From positions 1-7,098 of the forward strand of contig JAKLEK010000075.1 in the NCBI GenBank assembly GCA_022703115.1: a DNA stretch of 7,098 nucleotides, written 5' to 3'. Position 1 is the stretch's first letter; every line of letters starts with the position of its first letter. This document shows positions 1 through 4,951 of the stretch, in pieces. Both the position numbers and the translations under genes were made by a program. This DNA comes from Elusimicrobiota bacterium (GTDB lineage: Bacteria; Elusimicrobiota; Elusimicrobia; Elusimicrobiales; UBA9959). The notes beneath the pieces were generated by a model. It was not told where the DNA came from and did no database searches. It saw only the letters and a program-made list of their open reading frames with translations.

Positions 1-1
1 A

Positions 2-130
2 GCGCGGAGGCCGAGGAACGCAGGCGCGGGCACGGTGTGGCCGACGCCGGTTCCGCGTTCCAGGCCCCTGGCAGGCCCCGCGTACCTTGAAGTGGAGGCC
101 GGGGATTTGGCGGAGCAAATCGTCACGTAG
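2..130 (+). CDS. possible 3' end of a plus-strand gene of unknown function (partial)
   Basis: A plus-strand frame is open from the window edge to a TAG at 128-130 and reads about 42 residues, ending LEVEAGDLAEQIVT. Third codon positions are mostly G or C, as in the confident genes, and the last 20 residues look protein-like, while the upstream half is Arg/Pro-rich and less convincing. If real, the gene converges on the minus-strand merR unit, and the palindrome at 153-182 lies between the two stops. I do not recognise the family. A minus-strand frame across the same bases is also open, so this call is weak and depends on sequence outside the window. Confidence 0.25.
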   Translation, partial: ARRPRNAGAGTVWPTPVPRSRPLAGPAYLEVEAGDLAEQIVT

Positions 131-152
131 AAAAGATACCGCCCCCTCTCCA

Positions 153-182
153 GCTATTGGCTACTAGCTAATAGCCAATAGC
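153..182. repeat. perfect 11-bp inverted repeat, possible bidirectional transcription stop or dispersed palindrome
   Basis: GCTATTGGCTA at 153-163 is exactly complementary to TAGCCAATAGC at 172-182, with an 8-nt spacer (164-171) that itself contains the palindrome TAGCTA. The element is AT-richer than its surroundings. It sits between the possible plus-strand stop at 130 and the merR stop at 223. No clear U-tract follows on either strand, so it is not a textbook intrinsic terminator. A dispersed intergenic palindrome is an equally good reading. Confidence 0.7.
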
Positions 183-222
183 GATCATTTGACAGGCCCG
201 GATGGTTACGGCGGGAGCGCGG

Positions 223-564
223 TCAGCACTCTTTGATTATCTGCTGAAGGTCTTTTTTTATCTCTTCCAGGAGGCGTATGGAGGGGTCCGGAGGGAAAGA
301 AGGCTGCTGTTGTTTGGCTCCGCTCCCCTTCTTCCGTGAACGGAGGACCTTTTTGGCACCTGACAGGGTGTATCCCTTGTTCAGGACCAGTTCTTTTATC
401 TCGTTTATCAGTTCCGCGTCCCTGGCTGTGTACCTGCGGTGCCCGCTCGCCAGCCGCAGCGGCCGCAGCAGATTGAACCTGGCTTCCCAGTAGCGTATTG
501 TATATTCCGGCAGCTGGGTCTTCTTCGCTATCTCCCGTATGGTGAAATAGTTCTTTTCGGTCAT
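223..564 (-). CDS. MerR-family transcriptional regulator (small form)
   Basis: This 113-residue protein has an N-terminal MerR-type winged helix-turn-helix. TIREIAKKTQLPEYTIRYWE (residues 8-27) is the helix-turn-helix with the RYWE signature, and GHRRYTARD (41-49) is the wing. GYTLSGAKKVL (64-74) matches the conserved second helical region. Residues 75-95 are a basic, Gln/Pro-rich linker, and the last ~18 residues form a short amphipathic helix that could dimerise. There is no effector domain and no metal-binding cysteine pair; the only Cys is the final residue. This resembles the short MerR proteins found next to IHF/HU genes in Deltaproteobacteria. It starts 16 nt after the HU stop with only a weak ribosome site, so it is probably co-transcribed. 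Its DNA target is unknown. Confidence 0.88.
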   Translation of the reverse strand: MTEKNYFTIREIAKKTQLPEYTIRYWEARFNLLRPLRLASGHRRYTARDAELINEIKELVLNKGYTLSGAKKVLRSRKKGSGAKQQQPSFPPDPSIRLLEEIKKDLQQIIKEC

Positions 565-580
565 CGGAGCGCGGCCCCAG

Positions 581-847
581 TCAGATACCGCTGGTGAGCT
601 TGCGTGAGGGTTTGAAACGGATGCTCTTGCGCGGTCCTACCATGACCTTCTGGTTGGTCTTCGGATTCCTCGCCTGGCGCGGCATGCGTTCCTTGACCTT
701 GAAAGTGCCGAAATTGGAAATGACCACCTTCTCGTTGTTGCGCAGCGCTCCCGCCATCAGTTCGAAGATCTTGAGAACGGCCAGCTTGGCTTCCCTCTCC
801 GTCGTCAGATGCCTGGACATCTCCCGTATCAGTTCAAGCCTGTTCAT
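581..847 (-). CDS. HU/IHF-family DNA-binding protein
   Basis: At 88 residues this has the usual length of the HU/IHF family of DNA-bending, nucleoid-associated dimers. The N-terminal helical half (residues 1-40) is followed by the beta-saddle, with NFGTFKVKER (45-54) matching the family's GFGTF core. The arm carries RNPKT (60-64) with the proline that intercalates between base pairs, and the end is KPSRKL. The sequence alone does not separate HU from an IHF subunit; the partnership with a downstream MerR gene resembles ihfA-merR in Deltaproteobacteria. The ATG lies 14 nt inside the end of the DUF151 gene in another frame and is preceded by a strong GGAGGG ribosome site. That site and the overlap suggest translational coupling. 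Confidence 0.93.
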   Translation of the reverse strand: MNRLELIREMSRHLTTEREAKLAVLKIFELMAGALRNNEKVVISNFGTFKVKERMPRQARNPKTNQKVMVGPRKSIRFKPSRKLTSGI

Positions 848-1430
848 CCTCTCCCTCCCCCTCCCCGCCCGTCCCCTCTTCCTCCTCCGCGTCCTTCTTC
901 GGAGCCCGTCCCCGGTTGTTCAGAAGCTGGCTGATGATGTCGTTGGGCTTGAGCTTGTTGAGGTCCTGCTTGAACCTGGCGACCTCGTCTTCCGTTATGG
1001 GCTTCGAAAGGACCTGGGCCTTCTCGAAAACCCGTTCGCTGATGAATATCCTGCAGCCGAAACGGACGGCCAGGGCGATGGCGTCGGAAGGGCGCGAGTC
1101 GATGTCCCGTCTGTTGTCCCCGTTGCGGTCGGCGATCTGTATGACCGAGTAATAGGTATTGTCGGTTATGTCTACAATCCGGACCTTCTCCACGGTGTAA
1201 TCGAGCGCTCTGATGAAAGAGTAGAACAGGTCGTGCGTCATGGGCCTCGGGGAAGGGTAGCCGGAGAGGCGTATGGCGATGGCCTGGGCCTCCATCGGCC
1301 CTATCCATATCGGCAGGATCCTGGTGCCGCCGATCTCGTCGAGGAAAATTATGGACTCGGTCAGGCTGGTGGCGATGGAATAGATCCTTACCTCCAGTTC
1401 CGCGGGTTCCACGGAGTTCTCGTCTTTCAT
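834..1430 (-). CDS. bifunctional nuclease-family (DUF151/BFN) protein with acidic tail
   Basis: This 198-residue protein belongs to the DUF151 (bifunctional nuclease) family; plant members have been reported to have DNase/RNase activity, while bacterial roles are poorly defined. The core covers about residues 12-170. It includes LPIWIGPMEAQAIA (39-52), RPMTHDLFYS (62-71) and the hallmark DSRPSDAIALAVR (111-123). Residues 174-198 are a low-complexity tail of basic, then Glu/Gly-rich sequence beyond the usual family end. The frame stays open upstream to 2117, but the ATG at 1428-1430 is preferred. It has an AAAGGA site about 9 nt upstream, overlaps the plsY stop as ATGA, and the upstream frame only shadows plsY. 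The 3' end overlaps the HU start by 14 nt. Naming the family is safe; calling it an active nuclease is inference. Confidence 0.9.
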   Translation of the reverse strand: MKDENSVEPAELEVRIYSIATSLTESIIFLDEIGGTRILPIWIGPMEAQAIAIRLSGYPSPRPMTHDLFYSFIRALDYTVEKVRIVDITDNTYYSVIQIADRNGDNRRDIDSRPSDAIALAVRFGCRIFISERVFEKAQVLSKPITEDEVARFKQDLNKLKPNDIISQLLNNRGRAPKKDAEEEEGTGGEGEGEDEQA

Positions 1431-2065
1431 GAGGTCTTGTCCTTTATGCCCTGGTGCTTGAAGGAAAGCTCGCGGCCCTGCAATATCCGCCTGATATTGG
1501 AGATGTGCGTGTAGAAGATCACCGCGCAGACCACTATCGCCATTATATTGAAGGGCCGCTGGGCCGGGGACCCGCCCAGGGCGAAGCAGAGTATCGGCAG
1601 CGCCACCGAGGCCGACATGGACCCGACGGATATGTGGCCGGTCGCGGCCACCGCCAGGGCGAAGACCGCGAAAGCGCCGGTAGTGGGGAGCGGCAGCAGG
1701 GCCATGAAGACCCCGGCGGCCGTGGCGACGCCCTTCCCGCCGCGGAAACCGAGGAACGGGGTCCAGATGTGGCCGGCTATGGCCAGCGCTCCGGCGGCCA
1801 CCGGTATCCACCAGTGTCCGGCCCCGATGTAGAACGCTTTTATGGCCACGTAAGCCGGGACGAAACCTTTGAGGAAATCCACCAGGAAGGTGGCGATGCC
1901 CGGGCCTTTGCCCAGGGTCCTGTACACGTTCGCGGTGCCCGGGTTCCCGGAGCCGAACTTCCGTATGTCGATTCCTTTCATCCTGCCGATGATGTAGCCT
2001 GTCGGTATGCCCCCCAGAAAATAGCTGGTGAACAGCAGGCCCGCGGTAAGGGTTTGTTTCTCCAT
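1427..2065 (-). CDS. plsY: glycerol-3-phosphate acyltransferase PlsY
   Basis: PlsY is the integral-membrane enzyme that transfers an acyl group from acyl-phosphate to glycerol-3-phosphate, giving lysophosphatidic acid, the first step of phospholipid synthesis. This 212-residue protein is of normal length and strongly hydrophobic, with several membrane segments. The three signature loops are present: GSGNPGTANVYRTLG (38-52, family form roughly GSGNxGATN), GHIWTPFLGFRGGKGVAT (98-115, including the phosphate-binding GGKG) and HISNIRRILQGRE (187-199). The T-A order in the first loop differs slightly from the common A-T. No Shine-Dalgarno site precedes the ATG; instead a TATAAT lies 8 nt upstream. 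The stop overlaps the DUF151 start as ATGA. It appears to be the first gene of the plsY-DUF151-HU-merR run. Confidence 0.96.
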   Translation of the reverse strand: MEKQTLTAGLLFTSYFLGGIPTGYIIGRMKGIDIRKFGSGNPGTANVYRTLGKGPGIATFLVDFLKGFVPAYVAIKAFYIGAGHWWIPVAAGALAIAGHIWTPFLGFRGGKGVATAAGVFMALLPLPTTGAFAVFALAVAATGHISVGSMSASVALPILCFALGGSPAQRPFNIMAIVVCAVIFYTHISNIRRILQGRELSFKHQGIKDKTS

Positions 2066-2073
2066 ATTTAAAG

Positions 2074-2079
2074 ATTATA
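2074..2079 (-). promoter_or_regulatory. candidate -10 box of plsY (TATAAT)
   Basis: On the minus strand a perfect TATAAT lies 8 nt before the plsY ATG, inside an AT-rich stretch (about 2064-2087) that stands out in GC-rich DNA. A start site 6-8 nt downstream of the box would fall at or next to the ATG and give a leaderless or nearly leaderless mRNA, fitting the missing Shine-Dalgarno. No good -35 hexamer is seen at 16-18 nt spacing. Chance occurrence in the AT-rich terminator tail is a real alternative. Confidence 0.45.
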
Positions 2080-2082
2080 TAT

Positions 2083-2114
2083 AAAAACGGAAGCCCGGTT
2101 GCTGGCTCAACCGT
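2083..2114 (-). terminator. candidate intrinsic terminator after hflX
   Basis: On the minus strand, 15 nt after the hflX stop, ACGG (2114-2111) can pair with CCGT (2090-2087), and GAGCC just inside can pair with GGCTT (one G-U pair, 2-nt bulge). The run TTTTT (2087-2083) follows at once, overlapping the last stem base. A competing perfect 6-bp stem, CGGTTG/CAACCG, uses part of the same bases (2096-2113). The U-tract next to the stem favours a real terminator closing the miaA-hflX unit. Confidence 0.45.
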
Positions 2115-2129
2115 CATGCAGCGGCATGC

Positions 2130-3386
2130 TTACTCCGGCCTCAGCAGCTTCATGATGCGTCGGTGGTTCTCGCGGGTAGCCCTGAACTTCACCTTTATGC
2201 TTTCCGGACCGTAATCCGCGCTCCGGACCATGGCGGTGCTGTATATCCCCGACAGCAGCTTCTGGCTGCCGGCCGGTATCACCAGCTCGTAATCCTCCCA
2301 CCTGGCGGAAAGAGCGGCCTCGACGCGGGTCATCAGCTCGTCCATCCCCTCTCCGGTCAGCGCCGAAACGAACACCGGCCGCATCCGGCGCAGCACCTCC
2401 GAGTTCGCGCGGTGGGCCGGGGCCGCGTCCAGCTTGTTGTAAACGTTTATCACCGGTATGCCGTCCAGGTCCAGGTCCTTCAGCGTCTCCCTCACCGCCG
2501 CGTGCTGCAGCGCCATATCCGGGGAAGAAAGGTCGTGCACGTGCAGCAGCAGGTCCGCGTGCGCGGTCTCTTCCAGCGTGGAACGGAAAGCGGCTACCAG
2601 GTTATGCGGCAGCTTCTGGATGAACCCGACCGTATCGGTCAGGAGCGCCCAGCCGCCCCCGGGCAGACGCACGCGCCTGGTGGTAGGGTCCAGGGTCGCG
2701 AAAAGTTTGTCGTCGGCGTAGATCGGCCGTTCCCCTCCGGTCAGACGGTTAAGCAGGGTGGACTTGCCGGCGTTGGTGTACCCGACTATCGCCGCCTGAG
2801 GCATCGGGACCGAATCCCTATTCTTGCGCTGGGTCTCGCGCTCGTCCTTTACGGCGTCGAGCTCCTTCTGCAGCGCCGTTATCTTGTCGCGCAGGGTGCG
2901 CCTGTCGTACTCCAGCTGGCGTTCTCCCGGGCCCCGGGTCCCTATCATCCCGTGCTGCTGGCCCATGGAGGACCCCTTCCCGGTCAGGTGGGTCAGGTCG
3001 TAGGAAAGACGGGCCAGACGCACCTGCAGCTTACCCTCGCGCGTTCGCGCCCTGCGGGAGAAGATCTCCAGGATGAGGTACGTGCGGTCTATCACCGGCA
3101 CACCCAGCGCCCGCTCCAGATTCCTCTGCTGGGCCGGCGTGAGCTCCTCGTCGAAAATGACCAGGCCCGGCTTGAGCTCGTCCACGCGCTTCTTCAGTTC
3201 CTCCACCTTGCCGGAGCCTATCAGCGTGGCCGGGTTGTATTTCTGCAGCCGGATAAGCGCGCTTTCCAGCACTTCCACGTCGCCGGTCTCCGCCAGACGG
3301 CACAGCTCTTCCAGGGCTACGGCCGGGTCGGCCGACCCTTTCTTCTTTCCGGTCTTGGGCGCCGCCGCCACGAGAATGGCGTTCAT
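2130..3386 (-). CDS. hflX: GTPase HflX
   Basis: HflX is a cytoplasmic GTPase that binds the ribosome and splits stalled or stressed 70S particles. The 418-residue product shows the HflX N-terminal domain (about 20-140), the glycine-rich linker GTRGPGERQLEYDRR (149-163), a coiled-coil stretch (164-192) and the G domain. The P-loop is GYTNAGKST (202-210), G2 lies near the threonines at 235-236, G3 is DTVG (251-254), G4 is NKLD (317-320) and G5 is SAL (341-343). All GTP-binding motifs are intact. The frame is open further upstream to 3998, but that part shadows miaA. The ATG at 3384-3386 has an AAAGGGG site just before it and overlaps the miaA stop as ATGA. In the linker the usual GETQLETDRR reads GERQLEYDRR. 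Confidence 0.96.
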   Translation of the reverse strand: MNAILVAAAPKTGKKKGSADPAVALEELCRLAETGDVEVLESALIRLQKYNPATLIGSGKVEELKKRVDELKPGLVIFDEELTPAQQRNLERALGVPVIDRTYLILEIFSRRARTREGKLQVRLARLSYDLTHLTGKGSSMGQQHGMIGTRGPGERQLEYDRRTLRDKITALQKELDAVKDERETQRKNRDSVPMPQAAIVGYTNAGKSTLLNRLTGGERPIYADDKLFATLDPTTRRVRLPGGGWALLTDTVGFIQKLPHNLVAAFRSTLEETAHADLLLHVHDLSSPDMALQHAAVRETLKDLDLDGIPVINVYNKLDAAPAHRANSEVLRRMRPVFVSALTGEGMDELMTRVEAALSARWEDYELVIPAGSQKLLSGIYSTAMVRSADYGPESIKVKFRATRENHRRIMKLLRPE

Positions 3387-4360
3387 GTTCCCCTTTCCCC
3401 CGCGAGCAGGATCCTGTCGGCCAGCCGTCCGGGGTCGTAATCCGAAGGGGAGCGTAGCTCGATAAGCATCGCGTTCTTGTACCTGCCGAACCAGGTGTTC
3501 TGCCTCTTGGCGTACGACATCGAGACCGCCACTATGGAGTGTATGGCCTCCGAGCGCGTGATCCTGCCGGAAATGAAATCCATGACCTGGGGATACCCCA
3601 GGGACTTGAGGGCCGGAGCGTCCTCGGGATAGCCCATGGCCAGCAGGCCGCGCGTCTCCTCCGCCCAGTCGTCGAAAGCGGCCGCGGTGCGGTCCTTTAT
3701 CCTGCCGCTGAGCAGCTCCTTGTCCCACTTGAGGAAAACGAAAACGCCAAGGTGGCCGGGGAGAGCGTTGCCGAACCGGCCGGTCCAGAGCTCCGAGACC
3801 GGCCGCCCGGCCAGTTTGGTTATCTCCAGCGCCCGCATCACCCTCTGGATATTGCCGGGCGGTATCATGGCCGCCGCCCTGGGGTCCAGCGCCGCCAGTT
3901 CCGCGTGCAGCGCCTCCCGGCCCTTCTCCTCCGCCAGGTCCGAAAGGGTCCTTCGCAGGTCCGGGTCCGCGGGCGGCAGCTGGTCCAGCCCGTTCCACAG
4001 CGCCTGTATGTACATGCCGGTGCCGCCGGCGATTATCGGGGTCTTGCCCGCGGCCGAGATGGCGTCCATCAGGGGCTTCGCCTGCGCGGCGTAGGTGCCG
4101 GCGTCGTAAGCGCTCTTCGGGTCCACGGTGTCCACGAGGTGGTACGGCACGCCTTCCACCATGTAGAGTTCCCGGCCCAGCACTGTCTTCCAGGTCCCCG
4201 CCGGTTTGGAGGTGCCGGCGGCGAGGTGCCTGTATATCTGCTTGGAATCGGCGGAGATGACCTCCCCGTCGGTCCTGCGGGCGAGCTCCAGGGCCAGCCC
4301 CGTTTTACCGGAGGCGTTGGCGCCCATGATGGTTATGGGTTTGGATATGGCGAAGGACAT
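3383..4360 (-). CDS. miaA: tRNA dimethylallyltransferase MiaA
   Basis: MiaA adds a dimethylallyl group to N6 of A37 in tRNAs that read UNN codons, making i6A37, the substrate of MiaB encoded upstream. The 325-residue product has normal length. It carries the P-loop GANASGKT (13-20), the conserved DSKQIYR (38-44, the catalytic-site Asp first), GGTGMYI (112-118), the IQRVMRALE segment and the C-terminal YAKRQNTWFGR motif that contacts the tRNA. It begins 108 nt after pilZ without a clear Shine-Dalgarno. That gap contains the 10-bp palindrome GGAATATTCC (4447-4456) and a 5-bp GC hairpin (4380-4393), but I see no convincing promoter or U-tract, so transcription may run through from miaB-pilZ. Its stop overlaps hflX as ATGA. 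Confidence 0.97.
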   Translation of the reverse strand: MSFAISKPITIMGANASGKTGLALELARRTDGEVISADSKQIYRHLAAGTSKPAGTWKTVLGRELYMVEGVPYHLVDTVDPKSAYDAGTYAAQAKPLMDAISAAGKTPIIAGGTGMYIQALWNGLDQLPPADPDLRRTLSDLAEEKGREALHAELAALDPRAAAMIPPGNIQRVMRALEITKLAGRPVSELWTGRFGNALPGHLGVFVFLKWDKELLSGRIKDRTAAAFDDWAEETRGLLAMGYPEDAPALKSLGYPQVMDFISGRITRSEAIHSIVAVSMSYAKRQNTWFGRYKNAMLIELRSPSDYDPGRLADRILLAGERGT

Positions 4361-4468
4361 TTAAAACGAAGCTGTAAGACGGCGGAATCGCCGGGGCGCG
4401 GAAATCCGGACAGTTGGATCACGGACGGCCCGGCCGGAGCGGCTCGGGAATATTCCGGGCGAACGGCG

Positions 4469-4951
4469 CTACTTCTTTTTGAACAGGGGCTCGTCTTTCT
4501 GCGGCTTGTTGCACAGCGCGTGGGACCTGCAGGTCTCCACGCATACCTCCGGAAGCTTCAAAGCGATGCGCGTGTCGCAGTCCACGTAATCCTCGGCCAT
4601 GTTGCTGATGCGCTTCTTGTCTTCCGCGCTTATGGAGGAGAACGTGATGCCGTTCATGAAAACGCCGCCCTTTTCCTTTACCCAGGATATCTTGCCGGTG
4701 ATGGGCATCTCTTTCACGCCGACCAGCTTCAGGATCATGTTCAGTTCCCTGGAGTGCGGCGGTTCCAGGAAGGTTATGAGCCGCATGCCGCCGGCCGACA
4801 GGTCCACCAGTATTCCCGGCTGAGGGCGGCTCCTGTCCGTATCGTTCTTATCGTAGAAATTGATCTCCACCGGCTCCAGGATGCCGTGCAGGATAGGCAG
4901 GCGGACGTGCTCCCGGCGTTCCTTGAAAACTTTATGTTCCTTTTTAGTCAT
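4469..4951 (-). CDS. PilZ-domain protein with a C-terminal cysteine cluster
   Basis: This 160-residue cytoplasmic protein has the two parts of a PilZ c-di-GMP-binding site: RR-EHV-R (residues 12-17, giving RxxxR) and DLSAGG (50-55, matching [D/N]xSxxG). A beta-barrel-like region runs to about residue 105 with GKISWV (86-91), then a helix. Binding of c-di-GMP is therefore plausible but inferred. After the usual PilZ end comes a ~40-residue tail with four cysteines, C125, C137, C141 and C147, the only cysteines in the protein, then a lysine-rich end. The ATG overlaps the miaB stop as ATGA, with an AAAGGAAGG ribosome site 9 nt upstream, so translation is probably coupled to miaB. Its target is not evident; no flagellar, pilus or exopolysaccharide genes are nearby. 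Confidence 0.88.
   Translation of the reverse strand: MTKKEHKVFKERREHVRLPILHGILEPVEINFYDKNDTDRSRPQPGILVDLSAGGMRLITFLEPPHSRELNMILKLVGVKEMPITGKISWVKEKGGVFMNGITFSSISAEDKKRISNMAEDYVDCDTRIALKLPEVCVETCRSHALCNKPQKDEPLFKKK

Noticed and set aside
1..130. Possible structured RNA gene at the left edge
   Set aside because: The GC-rich stretch contains several short complementary segments but no tRNA cloverleaf or recognisable RNA family core.
189..194. Perfect plus-strand TTGACA resembling a -35 box
   Set aside because: No -10-like hexamer follows at 16-18 nt, and transcription would run antisense into merR. Probably chance.
594..1514. 306-codon plus-strand open frame
   Set aside because: It is antisense to HU, DUF151 and the end of plsY, which explain the region fully; no domain is recognisable.
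1431..2117. N-terminal extension of the DUF151 protein
   Set aside because: It overlaps plsY in another frame and lacks family similarity; the ATG at 1430 with its ribosome site gives the expected start.
2163..3440. 425-codon plus-strand open frame
   Set aside because: It lies entirely antisense to hflX and the end of miaA; its composition is typical of a shadow frame.
3387..3998. N-terminal extension of HflX by 204 codons
   Set aside because: The extension overlaps miaA in another frame and reads as Gly/Arg/Pro-rich nonsense. The ATG at 3386 has a strong ribosome site and gives the normal family length.
4447..4456. GGAATATTCC palindrome between pilZ and miaA as a terminator or operator
   Set aside because: There is no U-tract and the 10-bp palindrome is too short to support termination; nothing identifies a binding protein.
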